A stretch of DNA of 64,000 nucleotides from Streptomyces anulatus. GTDB lineage: Bacteria; Actinomycetota; Actinomycetes; Streptomycetales; Streptomycetaceae. The stretch spans positions 434,001-498,000 of the forward strand of contig NZ_BMVK01000001.1 in assembly GCF_014650675.1 (NCBI RefSeq). Reading direction: 5' to 3'. The notes below the pieces were generated by a model. The model was not told the origin of the DNA. It made no database searches and was given only the letters and a program-made list of their open reading frames with translations. Made by a program: the position numbers and the translations under genes. The stretch's first letter is position 1. The number at the start of each line of letters is the position of its first letter. Positions 34,895-44,207 of this stretch are shown in pieces.

Positions 34895-37042
34895 TCAGAC
34901 CTGCTGGGCCGCCGGAGCCGGCGCGTCCACCGGCCCGGCCGGCTCGCCGTACTCGTCGTGACGCTCGTCCTCCAGGCTCGGCAGGCGTGAAAGGCCGCGC
35001 GGAGTACGCCAGTTGCGCTCGCCCAGGAGCAGCATCACGGAGGGCAGCAGCACCATCCGTACGACGGTGGCGTCCAGCAGCACCGCGACGGCGAGGCCGA
35101 CGCCCATCTGCTGCATGTCCTGCATGGACAGGGTGCCGAACACCGCGAACACCGCCACCATGATGGCCGCGGCCCCGGTGACCGCCCCGGCCGTGCGGCG
35201 GATGCCGGTCTCGATCGCCGCACGGTTGTCCAGGCCGCCGCCGCGTGCCTCCCGGATCCGGGAGACGACGAACACGTGGTAGTCCATGGACAGGCCGAAC
35301 AGGACGACGAGGACGAACAGCGGCATCCACGCCTCGATCGCGCCGACCCCCTCCGAGCCGATGAGCGACGCGCCCCAGCCGTGCTGGAAGACGGCGGTCA
35401 TCACGCCGTAGGAGGCGGCCACCGAGAGCAGGTTGAGGGCGATGGACGTCACCGCGATGACGTAGCTGCGGAAGCAGAACAGCATCAGCAGGAAGGTGAC
35501 CGCCGTGATGAAGGCGAAGACCGGGACGATGCCGCGTCGGAGCTGGTCGTTGAAGTCGACCGATCCGGCGGTATCCCCCGTGACGTGGGTCTTCGCCCCG
35601 GTGCCGTCGAACGCGGCGGGCAGGCGCTTCTCCCGGAGTTCGGTGAGGTCGGCCGTGCCGCCCGGGAGGGGGATCTCGATCTCGGCGACGTCCTGGTCCC
35701 GGTGGACGGTGACGTCCTCGAATCCGTCGAGGGCCTTGCCGACCTCCGGGGCGGTGATGTCGGGTGCGGTGACGACGACGAGGGCGGGGGCGGGGCCGCC
35801 GGGGAAGCTCTCGGTGATCCTGCTGTGGGCGATGGAGAGCTGCGAGTCGGAGCCGAACTGCTTCTCCAGGCCGAGGGATTCGGTCTTCATGCCGAGGGCG
35901 GGCGCGGCGAGGGCGAGCAGCAGGACGACGGCGGCGACGGCGAAGGCGCGGGGCCGGGCGAGGACGGGGCCGAGGACCCGGCCGACGATGCGGCCGCTGC
36001 CGGAGTGGCCGTGCTTGGCGCGGCGGTTCAGCAGCGGGATGCGGCCGGCGTCGATCCGGTCGCCGAGCCAGGAGAGCAGGGCGGGCAGGACGGTGACCGA
36101 GCCGAGCATCGCGATGAACACGACGATGATCGTGGCGAGCGCGAAGCCCTTGAACAGCAGGAGCCCGGAGAGGAACATGCCGCCCATCGCGACCATCACG
36201 GTGAGGCCGGAGACGAGTACCGCGCGGCCGCTGGTGGCGGCCGCGATGCGCAGGGCGGTCTCGGCGTCCCGTCCGGCGGCGCGTTCGTCGCGTTCGCGGC
36301 GCAGGTAGAAGAGGCAGTAGTCGACGCCGACGGCGAAGCCCATCAGGAACATCACCGAGTAGGTGGTCTGGAACAGGTGCAGTTGGTGGCTGGCGATCGA
36401 CAGGAGGCCGAAGGCGGCCATGCACGCGGTGAGGGCGAGCCCGACCGGGAGCAGGGCGGCGACCACCGCGCCGAAGGCGACGAGGAGGATGCCGAGGGCC
36501 AGGGGTACGGCGGTGAACTCGGCCTTCTTGAAGTCCTCGGCCAGCAGGTCGCCGAGCCACTTGCCCGCGCTGGCCTCGCCGAACTGGTGGATCTCGGTGT
36601 CCGGGTGGTCTTCGCCCACAGCGGCGACCGCGTCCAGGACGGGTTGGATCCGGTCGGAGGAGGTGGCGGCCTCGCCCTTCATCTCGAAGGCGATCAGGGC
36701 GTCCCTGCCGTCCTCGGAGGCGACGGGCGGGGCGATGTTCTGTGCTTCGCCGGTCTTCCGTACGGCGTCGGCGAGGGCTTCGGCGGCCGGCTTCCAGTCC
36801 CCCGCGGCGGGGGCGGAGACCATGACGAGTTCGCCCGCGGGCTTGTCGAGTCCGGTGTCGAGGAGGATCTGCTCGGCTCGGGCGGACTCGCCCGCGCCGT
36901 TCTCCGCGTTGGTCATCTCGACCATGCCGGTGGCCCCGCCGATGCCCGTGGCGAGCACGACGAAGAGCAGCCAGCCGAGAACGGCCGTCTTGCGATGGTG
37001 GGTGCTCCACACGCCGATGCGTGCGGCGAGATTGCGCCTCAT
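34895..37042 (-). CDS. MMPL/RND-family membrane transporter
   Basis: A 715-residue transporter with a hydrophobic start helix (about 20-40), a periplasmic-type loop, and two sets of about five to six helices. The conserved charged motifs of the family appear in each half: MGFAVGVDYCLF (near 233) and LFGLSMDYHVFV (near 590). MMPL proteins export lipids or toxic compounds using proton motive force. GGGGGAGA is 5 nt before the ATG. It is divergent from the kinase/regulator pair, with 241 bp between, so that system may control it. Confidence 0.9.
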   Translation of the reverse strand: MRRNLAARIGVWSTHHRKTAVLGWLLFVVLATGIGGATGMVEMTNAENGAGESARAEQILLDTGLDKPAGELVMVSAPAAGDWKPAAEALADAVRKTGEAQNIAPPVASEDGRDALIAFEMKGEAATSSDRIQPVLDAVAAVGEDHPDTEIHQFGEASAGKWLGDLLAEDFKKAEFTAVPLALGILLVAFGAVVAALLPVGLALTACMAAFGLLSIASHQLHLFQTTYSVMFLMGFAVGVDYCLFYLRRERDERAAGRDAETALRIAAATSGRAVLVSGLTVMVAMGGMFLSGLLLFKGFALATIIVVFIAMLGSVTVLPALLSWLGDRIDAGRIPLLNRRAKHGHSGSGRIVGRVLGPVLARPRAFAVAAVVLLLALAAPALGMKTESLGLEKQFGSDSQLSIAHSRITESFPGGPAPALVVVTAPDITAPEVGKALDGFEDVTVHRDQDVAEIEIPLPGGTADLTELREKRLPAAFDGTGAKTHVTGDTAGSVDFNDQLRRGIVPVFAFITAVTFLLMLFCFRSYVIAVTSIALNLLSVAASYGVMTAVFQHGWGASLIGSEGVGAIEAWMPLFVLVVLFGLSMDYHVFVVSRIREARGGGLDNRAAIETGIRRTAGAVTGAAAIMVAVFAVFGTLSMQDMQQMGVGLAVAVLLDATVVRMVLLPSVMLLLGERNWRTPRGLSRLPSLEDERHDEYGEPAGPVDAPAPAAQQV

Positions 37043-37283
37043 GCGTTTCTCCCCCGGAGGTAAGCGTCAGGTAAGTGATCGGGACGCTTCGAATCTAGGA
37101 ATCGGCCGCGGTCCGCCCCAGCCGTCGGAGCCCCCGGTCGCGGAGGCGTAGGGGGCGGGTCCGGGGGTGGTGCCAGGTACACCCCCTCCGGGTGGCGGAC
37201 CGGCTGACGCGGCGGGGCGGGGCCGGGTGAGACTGGCACCCGGAACGGGACCTGCCCGGCTCCGGTGAGGGGGAGAGACCGCG

Positions 37284-38552
37284 ATGAAGGTGTTCTCGGG
37301 ACGGCTGCGGCCGTCGATGGTGGCGGCGGGGCGGGGGCTGTTCCTGTCCGTGGTCGGACTGGCGGTGTCCATCACCCTGTTCGTGCTCGCGGTGGTCTCG
37401 ATCTCCTTCATCCTGCTGGGCATCGGGGTGTTCACCACGCCGGTGGTGCTGGAGGCGGTCCGCAAGCACGCCAACCAGCGGCGGCTGTGGGCGGTGACCT
37501 GGTCGGACGTACGGATTCCGGTCCCGTACCGGCGCTTCCCCAAGGATCTGCGGACGGGTGTCACCGGCCAGGTCGAGCGCACCACGCTGATGCTGAAGGA
37601 CCCGGCGACCTGGCGGGACCTCCAGTGGCTGCTGGTCGACATGACGGCGGGCACGGTGGTGGCGGTCCTGGCGGCGGCCCTGATGATCTACCCCGTCGAG
37701 GGGCTGGTTCTGGCGGCGGGCCTGTGGCGGGTGTTCCGCGACGATCCGTACTGGTACGGGTTCGTGCCGGTGGACAGCCAGGCGACGGGGTTCGCGGCCC
37801 TGGCGCTGGGGATCGTGCTCTTCCACGCCGGACTGTGGGCGAGCCGGCCGCTGTTGCGCCTGCACTTCGTGCTCGCCCGTACGGTGCTGGCGCCCACCCA
37901 GGACCAGGAGCTGGAGCAGCGCATCGAGCGGCTCACCGAGACCCGGCACGAGGCCGTGGACACCGCCGCCTCCGAGCTGCGCCGCATCGAGCGGGATCTG
38001 CACGACGGGGCGCAGGCCCGGCTGGTCGCGATGGGCATGAACCTGGGCACGATCGAGGCGCTGATCGAGAAGGATCCGGCGCAGGCGAAGAAGATGCTGG
38101 CGATGGCCCGGGAGTCGTCGGCGGAGGCGCTGACCGAACTGCGGGACCTGGTCCGGGGCATCCACCCGCCGGTCCTCGCGGAGCGGGGCCTCGGCGACGC
38201 GGTCCGGGCGCTGGCCCTGCGGCTGCCGGTCGCCTCCGAGGTGACGGTGGAGCTGCCGGGGCGGGCGGAGGCGCCGGTGGAGTCGGCGGCGTACTTCGCG
38301 GTCAGCGAGGCCCTGACGAACACGGTGAAGCACGCGGAGGCGGAGCGGATCTACGTGGACCTGCACCACTCGGAGGGGATGCTCCGGATCTCCGTGACGG
38401 ACGACGGCAAGGGCGGTGCGGCCGTCGGATCGGGCTCGGGTCTGAGCGGAATAGAACGGCGACTGGGTACATTCGACGGCGTCCTGGCCGTCAGCAGTCC
38501 CGCGGGCGGTCCCACCATGGTGACCATGGAGATTCCTTGCGAGTTGTCCTAG
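37284..38552 (+). CDS. Sensor histidine kinase (NarL-type partner)
   Basis: A 422-residue membrane kinase. An N-terminal sensor domain with four hydrophobic segments (two near 20-55, others near 118-145 and 165-185) precedes the HisKA_3 dimerisation helix. The phosphoacceptor His240 is in IERDLHDGAQARL, and the ATPase domain (about 320-420) has SEALTNTVKHAEA and VTDDGKGG. GAGGGGGAGAG precedes the ATG. It overlaps the response regulator by 16 bp. The sensed signal is unknown. Confidence 0.92.
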   Translation: MKVFSGRLRPSMVAAGRGLFLSVVGLAVSITLFVLAVVSISFILLGIGVFTTPVVLEAVRKHANQRRLWAVTWSDVRIPVPYRRFPKDLRTGVTGQVERTTLMLKDPATWRDLQWLLVDMTAGTVVAVLAAALMIYPVEGLVLAAGLWRVFRDDPYWYGFVPVDSQATGFAALALGIVLFHAGLWASRPLLRLHFVLARTVLAPTQDQELEQRIERLTETRHEAVDTAASELRRIERDLHDGAQARLVAMGMNLGTIEALIEKDPAQAKKMLAMARESSAEALTELRDLVRGIHPPVLAERGLGDAVRALALRLPVASEVTVELPGRAEAPVESAAYFAVSEALTNTVKHAEAERIYVDLHHSEGMLRISVTDDGKGGAAVGSGSGLSGIERRLGTFDGVLAVSSPAGGPTMVTMEIPCELS

Positions 38553-39184
38553 CCGAAGATCTCTTCCTGTTGCGCGACGGCCTGGTGCGCATGCTGGAGG
38601 CGTACGACTTCGAGATCGCCGCGGCTGTGGAGACCGGGCCCGAACTGACCAAGGCCCTGGCCGAGTTGGAGCCGGACGTCGCCGTCGTCGACGTCCGGCT
38701 CCCGCCGTCCCACACGGACGAGGGCCTCCAGTGCGCCCTGGTCGCCCGCCGGGCGCGGCCGGGGCTTCCGGTGCTGGTGCTCTCGCAGCACGTGGAACAG
38801 TTGTACGCACGGGAGTTGCTGGCGGACGGCAACGGCGGCATCGGCTACCTGCTGAAGGACCGGGTCTTCGACGCGGACCAGTTCATCGACGCGGTACGGC
38901 GGGTGGCGGCGGGCGGCACGGCGATGGACCCGCAGGTCATCTCCCAGCTCCTGTCGCGCCGTTCGCAGGACAAGCCGATGGGCGGCCTCACCCCGCGCGA
39001 GCGGGAGGTGATGGAGCTGGTGGCCCAGGGCCGCTCCAACGCCGCCATCGCCTCGCAGCTGGTGATCACGGAGCGGGCGGTGGCCAAGCACACCTCGAAC
39101 ATCTTCGGCAAGCTCGATCTGCCCCCGTCGGACGACGACAACCGCCGGGTGCTGGCGGTGCTGGCGTATCTGGACCGGGGCTGA
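38537..39184 (+). CDS. LuxR/NarL-family response regulator
   Basis: A 215-residue regulator. The receiver domain (about 1-120) has the acidic pair in VVLAEDLFLLRDG, the phosphoacceptor Asp52 in AVVDVRLPP and the lysine in YLLKDRVFD; the C-terminal LuxR HTH is LTPREREVMELVAQGRSNAAI and onward (about 150-210). No ATG or GTG fits. The TTG at 38537, with GGAG 5 nt before it inside the kinase gene, gives the expected MRVVLAEDLF start, so translation is coupled to the kinase. Confidence 0.9.
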   Translation: MRVVLAEDLFLLRDGLVRMLEAYDFEIAAAVETGPELTKALAELEPDVAVVDVRLPPSHTDEGLQCALVARRARPGLPVLVLSQHVEQLYARELLADGNGGIGYLLKDRVFDADQFIDAVRRVAAGGTAMDPQVISQLLSRRSQDKPMGGLTPREREVMELVAQGRSNAAIASQLVITERAVAKHTSNIFGKLDLPPSDDDNRRVLAVLAYLDRG

Positions 39185-39201
39185 GCCGGTTCACCTTCTT
39201 T

Positions 39202-39696
39202 TCAGCCCGTGAACCAGCCCGCCGCGTCGAGCCGGAACGCGCCTCCGGGAGCCATCGTGCGCAGGTCCCGCTCCAGGGCGGTCAGCCGCTCCTCGCCGAG
39301 CGTCCGGGCCCATTCCGCCCGCAGCCGGTCGAAGCCCTCGGCCGACCGGGTCAGCAGGTCCTCGCCATGCGGGGTGAGGCGGATCAGGGTGCGCCGGCCG
39401 TCGGCGGGGTCCGGGGCGCGCTCCACGTAGCCGAGCGCCTCCAGCTTCTCGACCGTCTTTCCGGCGGCCTGCTTGGAGACCCCGAGCCGCCGCCCGATCT
39501 CACTGATGGCCGCGCCGTCGCGTCCCACGGCCTGGAGGGCGAAGCCGTACGCGGGCCGGGCCCGGGGGTGTCCGTGCTCGGCCAGGTCCCGGTGCAGGGC
39601 GTCGATGATCGAGCGGAAGCCGGCGAAGAGGAGCAGCGGCAGCTCAAAGCCGTTGCGGGACTCGACAACCTGGTTTACCTTTTTTTCGTCAACCAT
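39202..39696 (-). CDS. MarR-family transcriptional regulator
   Basis: A 164-residue MarR regulator with a winged helix: ISEIGRRLGVSKQAAGKTVEKLEALG (about 65-92) and the wing YVERAPDPADGRRTLIRLT. The frame is open to 39747; ATG 39696 gives the usual start and leaves 33 bp to the divergent AhpD-like gene, with a candidate operator over its own start codon. MarR proteins often sense oxidants or phenolics, fitting control of a peroxidase-like gene. Confidence 0.88.
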   Translation of the reverse strand: MVDEKKVNQVVESRNGFELPLLLFAGFRSIIDALHRDLAEHGHPRARPAYGFALQAVGRDGAAISEIGRRLGVSKQAAGKTVEKLEALGYVERAPDPADGRRTLIRLTPHGEDLLTRSAEGFDRLRAEWARTLGEERLTALERDLRTMAPGGAFRLDAAGWFTG

Positions 39697-39704
39697 ATTG
39701 TCGA
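39686..39704. promoter_or_regulatory. Candidate MarR operator
   Basis: TCGTCAA-N5-TTGTCGA, an inverted repeat with six of seven matched arm positions, in the AT-rich divergent gap and overlapping the MarR start codon. Position and symmetry suggest autoregulation and control of the adjacent AhpD-like gene. Confidence 0.5.
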
Positions 39705-39729
39705 CCCTAGCCGCTCCGAGAGGTCCGCC

Positions 39730-40272
39730 ATGCCCTTCCCCGACCACACCCCCGAGACCGCCCCGCCCGGTTCACGACGCGCCATGGAGGCGGTGACCGA
39801 GCGGCTGGGCTACCGGCCCGCCGCCATCGCCCGGCTCGCCGCCTCGCCCCATGCCCTGGACGGCTTCCTGAAGATCAGCGCGATCTTCGAGTCCTGCACC
39901 CTGGACCCGCTCTCCCGCGAGGTCCTGATCATGACGATGGCCACCCGCAACGACTGTCACCTCTGCGTCGCGATGCACACCGCGAAGCTGACCGCCCTGG
40001 ACGCCGATCCGGCGCTCGTCGCCGCCCTGCGCGACCGTTCCGGAGCCGCGCTCCCGGACGAACGCCTCGAAGCCGTACGGCGGTTCACCCTTGCGGTGCT
40101 CGCCTCGGCGGGCGCGGTGGACGACGCGGCCCTGCGGGACTTCCAGGCGTACGGCTACACCGAGCAGAACGCCCTCGAAGTGGTCCTGGGGATCGGCGCG
40201 TACACCCTGTCGACCCTGGCCAACCGGCTCACCGGGGCCCCGGTGGACGCCCCCTTGGCCGCCTTCGCCTGA
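39730..40272 (+). CDS. AhpD-like peroxidase-related protein
   Basis: A 180-residue carboxymuconolactone decarboxylase-family protein with the redox CxxC in [14 protein letters not shown] (near 78). The helical core and length fit the AhpD group. It is divergent from the MarR gene (33 bp between starts). It differs from the AhpD-like gene at 27.4 kb in sequence and in its partner regulator. A possible role is organic peroxide or electrophile detoxification. Confidence 0.85.
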   Translation: MPFPDHTPETAPPGSRRAMEAVTERLGYRPAAIARLAASPHALDGFLKISAIFESCTLDPLSREVLIMTMATRNDCHLCVAMHTAKLTALDADPALVAALRDRSGAALPDERLEAVRRFTLAVLASAGAVDDAALRDFQAYGYTEQNALEVVLGIGAYTLSTLANRLTGAPVDAPLAAFA

Positions 40273-40391
40273 TAGTCGGGGGGAGGGCCGCTTTCCGGCC
40301 GGGCTTCCCACGAATCGGCCGGGAGGCTGAACGGGCCGCGCCGCCCTCCCGTATGGGACGTCACGCTTCTCCCTCGAAGCAGAGGAGTCCC

Positions 40392-41897
40392 ATGCGACGC
40401 ACATCGCGCAAGAAACGTTCCACGCTCGCCGACCGGGCCATCGCCGCCTCCGCGGCCCTGATCCTGGGAGGGGGCGGGCTGGTCGCGGTCAACGTCTACG
40501 CCTCCGCGGGAGAAGGACCATCCGGTTCTCCGCCCACCCGGACGCAGAACGCCGGCCGCCAGTTGTCCACCATCGACTGCCCCGAAGCCGTCAACGGACT
40601 GCCCGAGGTGCCGGATCAGGCACGCGGGGAGGTCGACCGCGAGCTCGCGGCGATGGATACCCAGATCACCGACGCCTACCGGCAGTTCGCGGACCGGAAG
40701 GAGCAGATAGCCCGGGACCCCGGGCTGGCGGAGAACGCCGTCCTGGGCCCGTTGCGCGGCAAGCGGGCCGCGAGTCTCGACCGCATCGGCATCGCGATCG
40801 GGCGCGTGGCGGAACGGCCGGAAGGACTGGAGAGCCTCGCCGGGTGCAGCCTGCGCGCCGACGACGACCAGGGCCAGAACGCAGGACAGGGCCAGGACCC
40901 CGGCGATCAGGACCCCGGCCAGGAGGAAGACCCTGGCCAGGACCCGGGCGATCAGGACCCGGGCGGGCAGGACCCCGGCCAGGGCGAAGATCCCGGTCAG
41001 GGTCGGGGCGGCAACGGGCCCGAGGCCGCCGACTTCGTCGACATCCGGTCCGTCCGGCCCGACGCCGACCGGCCCCGCAAGCGCCGCGGCGCGTCCCGGG
41101 GCAGCTTCACCACCGACTGCGGCCGCAACGAGAACGGGAAGTTCAACCCGGACAACGTCATCGTCGCGCCCGGCGTGAGCAACGGCGCGCACCATATGCA
41201 CGATTACGTCGGCAACCAGGCCAACGACGCCTTCGCGAGCGACGACGACCTGGCGGACGGCGCGACCACCTGCCGCAACCAGGGCGACCGGTCGACCTAC
41301 TACTGGCCCGTCCTGCGCCTGCAGAACGGGCAGGACGAGGACGACGTGGACGCCGACGGCGGCGGCCGGGACCAGAACACCGGGGAGATCCAGACCCCGT
41401 CCCGGGTGACGTTGAAATTCGTCGGCTCGCCCGTCGGCAGGGTCACCGCGATGCCGCGTTTCCTGCGGATCATCACCGGGGACGCGAAGGCGTTCACCAA
41501 CGGCGACGCCAACGCCAACGCCTCGTGGAGCTGCACCGGCTTCGAGGACCGGCAGGTGAAGGACAAGTACCCGATCTGTCCCGAGGGCAGTCAGGTGGTG
41601 CGTACGTTCGCCTTCCAGAACTGCTGGGACGGGCAGAACACCGACAGCGCCAACCACCGCACCCATGTGGCGTTCGCCCGGGACGACGGGCGGTGCCCGA
41701 GCGGGTTCCGGGCGGTGCCGCAGCTGGTGCAGCGCATCGTCTACGACGTTCCGCCGGGGCCGGGCTTCGCCGTCGACTCCTTCCCCGAGCAGCTGCACAA
41801 GCCGGTCACCGACCACGGTGACTTCATCAACGTCTTCGACGAACGGCTGATGAGGAACATGGTGCGGTGCATCAACGACGGCCGCCGCTGCCGCTGA
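40392..41897 (+). CDS. Secreted DUF1996-domain protein
   Basis: A 501-residue exported protein. The N-terminus ([10 protein letters not shown] then a hydrophobic [16 protein letters not shown]) is a signal peptide or anchor. A low-complexity Asp/Pro/Gly/Gln stretch (about 160-210, DPGQ repeats) leads to the DUF1996 domain (about 240-490), visible in [32 protein letters not shown] and [13 protein letters not shown]. Six or more cysteines in the domain suggest disulfides. The function of DUF1996 is not established; fungal and actinobacterial members are extracellular. AGAGGAG is 5 nt before ATG 40392. Confidence 0.82.
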   Translation: MRRTSRKKRSTLADRAIAASAALILGGGGLVAVNVYASAGEGPSGSPPTRTQNAGRQLSTIDCPEAVNGLPEVPDQARGEVDRELAAMDTQITDAYRQFADRKEQIARDPGLAENAVLGPLRGKRAASLDRIGIAIGRVAERPEGLESLAGCSLRADDDQGQNAGQGQDPGDQDPGQEEDPGQDPGDQDPGGQDPGQGEDPGQGRGGNGPEAADFVDIRSVRPDADRPRKRRGASRGSFTTDCGRNENGKFNPDNVIVAPGVSNGAHHMHDYVGNQANDAFASDDDLADGATTCRNQGDRSTYYWPVLRLQNGQDEDDVDADGGGRDQNTGEIQTPSRVTLKFVGSPVGRVTAMPRFLRIITGDAKAFTNGDANANASWSCTGFEDRQVKDKYPICPEGSQVVRTFAFQNCWDGQNTDSANHRTHVAFARDDGRCPSGFRAVPQLVQRIVYDVPPGPGFAVDSFPEQLHKPVTDHGDFINVFDERLMRNMVRCINDGRRCR

Positions 41898-41929
41898 CGC
41901 GGCGCGCGCGGCCCCGTGAACCTGTGCGG

Positions 41930-42418
41930 TCAGCTCTTGCGGTGACCGGAGTGCCCGTCCTCGCTCCCCCCTCCACCACTGTCCCCCGAGTGGTGCGGCG
42001 AGGCGGTCTCCACCGTCCCCCCGAGCCGGCCGCGCAGCGCCGCGACCACGTCCGGATCGCCGACGGCCACCCACTGCCGTCCGACGAGGTACGAGCCGCC
42101 GTAGTCCTTGGCCTCGTTGATCCACTCGCGCAGGCCCCGGTCGGAGGCGAAGGTGGTCAGCACGTAACGTCCGTCGTCCGTGGTGCAGTTGGCCTGCCGC
42201 AGCTCGGCCGCGTCGGTCTGCACGTTCGGGTCGCAGCCCGCCTTCCTCGCGAGCTGTTCCAACGTGCCCGTCGCGGCCGGCTTCGGCGTGGGCCGCTCCC
42301 CGTCGCCGCCGCCGTCGGCCGGTTCCGTGTTGCACCCGGCCAGGAGCAGAAGGCCCGCCAGGGCAAGCGCGCCGGCCCCGCCGTTCCGCACGCCTCGGCA
42401 TTCCGGTTGTATCGCCAT
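41930..42418 (-). CDS. Small secreted lipoprotein, unknown function
   Basis: A 162-residue predicted lipoprotein: signal sequence with lipobox LLLLAGC (Cys near 30) followed by a Gly/Asp/Pro linker, then a globular part (about 50-135, ending LRGRLGGTVETASP) and a His/Gly/Ser-rich tail. AGGA lies 8 nt before ATG 42418, preferred over ATG 42433. It converges on the DUF1996 gene and is followed upstream by the methyltransferase gene, 27 bp away. No domain is recognised. Confidence 0.7.
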   Translation of the reverse strand: MAIQPECRGVRNGGAGALALAGLLLLAGCNTEPADGGGDGERPTPKPAATGTLEQLARKAGCDPNVQTDAAELRQANCTTDDGRYVLTTFASDRGLREWINEAKDYGGSYLVGRQWVAVGDPDVVAALRGRLGGTVETASPHHSGDSGGGGSEDGHSGHRKS

Positions 42419-42445
42419 CGGCCCATCCTGCACCCGGATCCGGGC

Positions 42446-43198
42446 TCAGGGGTGGGCTACGGCAAGACTCACGAGATAGGCCTCCTCGACCTCGCCGTCC
42501 GGGAACAGGGCCGTCAGCAGGGCCCGTTCGCGGTCGAAGTAGTCGCGGACCGCCGCCGGGTCGCCGATCAGGAAGTCGGAGTGGGTGGCCAGGTTGGCGA
42601 CATGGGCGTCGATCGGCACGCGGCGGCTCCAGGCGACCTGCCGGGTGCGGAAGTCGAGACCGTCGGGCAGTTCGGCCCGGAAGCGGGCCCGGTGGGACGG
42701 GACGGCGGGGATCTCCACCCCGAAGAAGACCCGCATACGGTTCTCCTGGTCGACGAGCCACTCCACGGACGGGTCGCCGTCGTTCCACCACAGCGCCAGC
42801 GCGCCGCCCGGCCGCAGCACCCGGCGGGCCTCGGGGATAGAGCGGGCGGGGTCGGTCCAGTGCCAGGCCTGGGCGTACGTGATGAGGTCCATGGAGCCGG
42901 TCTGCAGCGGCAGGTTGTTCCCGTCGCCCCGGACCAGGGAGACGTCCGGCAGGCTCCTTCGGAACTGCTCGGCCATCCCGTCGCCCGGCTCCACCGCCGT
43001 GACCCGGGCCCCGCGCTCGTGCAGCCGTGCCGTGCCGAGCCCCGTACCCGCTCCGACGTCCGCGACCCGGGCTCCGGCGAGCGGCACTCCGGCCAGCTCC
43101 TCGACGGCGTCGAACAGGGCGGGCGGATAGGAGGGTCGGTGCGCGTCGTAGTCGGCGGCGATGGCGTCGAAGGACCGGGCCTGCACAGGTTTCGTCAT
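42446..43198 (-). CDS. Class I SAM-dependent methyltransferase
   Basis: A 250-residue methyltransferase (Methyltransf_11 type). SAM-binding motif I is VADVGAGTGLGTARL (near 45), VTAVEPGDGM is motif II and LITYAQAWHWTD follows. The C-terminal helices hold RVPIDAHVANLATHSDF. Substrate is unknown. ATG 43198 is chosen, but no clear ribosome binding site precedes it and ATG 43210 or a leaderless start are possible. It is divergent from the di-iron gene, 91 bp away. Confidence 0.85.
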   Translation of the reverse strand: MTKPVQARSFDAIAADYDAHRPSYPPALFDAVEELAGVPLAGARVADVGAGTGLGTARLHERGARVTAVEPGDGMAEQFRRSLPDVSLVRGDGNNLPLQTGSMDLITYAQAWHWTDPARSIPEARRVLRPGGALALWWNDGDPSVEWLVDQENRMRVFFGVEIPAVPSHRARFRAELPDGLDFRTRQVAWSRRVPIDAHVANLATHSDFLIGDPAAVRDYFDRERALLTALFPDGEVEEAYLVSLAVAHP

Positions 43199-43289
43199 AC
43201 AAGCAATCATCGCGCGGGGCCTTCGGGAACGGCACGGAAATCTCTGCACGCCTCTGGTCCCCCCGCATACCCGTCAGTACATTGACACC

Positions 43290-44204
43290 ATGTCTAACAC
43301 GCAGCCAGCGGCGGTCGCGTCGGAGCGGACGCCCCTCAAGGCCCGCAAGGTGTCCTTCGCCTGGGAGAAGACGCCCCTGCACTGGGTGCCGGGCGACCCG
43401 TTCACGACGCACACCATCAATGTGCTCCACCTGCTGCTCCCCGCCGGGGAACGCTGGTTCATCCATGTGTACCGGCAGATACTCCCGTACATCCACGACG
43501 ACCAGCTGCGCGAGGACGTCATCGGGTTCATCGGCCAGGAGGCCGTGCACTCGCAGGCGCACGACGATGTGCTGCCGCATCTGCGGGAGTTGGGCCTCGA
43601 CCCGACCCCGTACACCGCGCAGGTCGACTGGTTCTTCGAGAAGCTGCTCGGGGACCGGACGCTGCCGCCGGGGCGGGCCTCGAAGTGGTGGCTGATGGAG
43701 CGGGTGGCGACGATCGCGGCGATCGAGCACTACACCGCGTTCCTCGGCGACTGGATCCTCAACGCCGACGCACTGGACCGCCGGGGCGCGGATCCGACGA
43801 TGCTCGATCTGCTGCGCTGGCACGGGGCGGAGGAGGTCGAGCACCGGTCGGTGGCCTTCGACGTCTTCATGCACGTGGACGGCGGCTACCGGCGGCGGGT
43901 GCGCACCTGGGCGGCGGCGTTCTCCGCGCTGATATTCCTCTGGCAGCGCGGCACCCGCTTCTTCATGGAGAACGACCCCACGCTGCTGGGCGGCAAGGCC
44001 TCCTTCAAGGCGTTCCACGCGAGCGGGAAGCAGGGCACGCTGCCCAGCACCGGCGCGATCCTGCGGTCCGTGCCGAGCTATCTCAGCCGGTCGTACCACC
44101 CGTCGCAGGAGGGCAGTACGGCCCAGGCCGTCGACTACCTAGCCCACTCCCCCGCCGCGCTCGCCGCCGAGACCCCCGGGACCGCCACGACGGGAAGGTC
44201 CTGA
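43290..44204 (+). CDS. Ferritin-like di-iron protein (annotated family: predicted metal-dependent hydrolase, PF10118-type)
   Basis: A 304-residue all-helical protein. Its acidic/histidine layout is that of di-iron carboxylate proteins: ExxH at Glu84-His87 (GQEAVHSQAH), Glu137 and Glu146-His147 (ERVATIAAIEHY), then a second ExxH at Glu182-His185 (AEEVEHRS). The next gene encodes a flavin/2Fe-2S reductase with 3 bp between them, so an oxygenase or desaturase rather than a hydrolase is inferred. No clear ribosome binding site; TACATT at 43278-43283 lies 6 nt before the ATG, so a leaderless transcript is possible. Confidence 0.8.
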   Translation: MSNTQPAAVASERTPLKARKVSFAWEKTPLHWVPGDPFTTHTINVLHLLLPAGERWFIHVYRQILPYIHDDQLREDVIGFIGQEAVHSQAHDDVLPHLRELGLDPTPYTAQVDWFFEKLLGDRTLPPGRASKWWLMERVATIAAIEHYTAFLGDWILNADALDRRGADPTMLDLLRWHGAEEVEHRSVAFDVFMHVDGGYRRRVRTWAAAFSALIFLWQRGTRFFMENDPTLLGGKASFKAFHASGKQGTLPSTGAILRSVPSYLSRSYHPSQEGSTAQAVDYLAHSPAALAAETPGTATTGRS

Positions 44205-44207
44205 ACC

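Noticed and set aside
40860..41010. Short repeats resembling a CRISPR array
   Set aside because: They encode DPGQ-type repeats inside the DUF1996 protein; no uniform spacers or cas genes.
40155..44099. 1314-codon minus-strand open frame across four genes
   Set aside because: It overlaps genes with clear domains on both strands and is low-complexity Arg/Gly/Val-rich; a GC-driven artefact.
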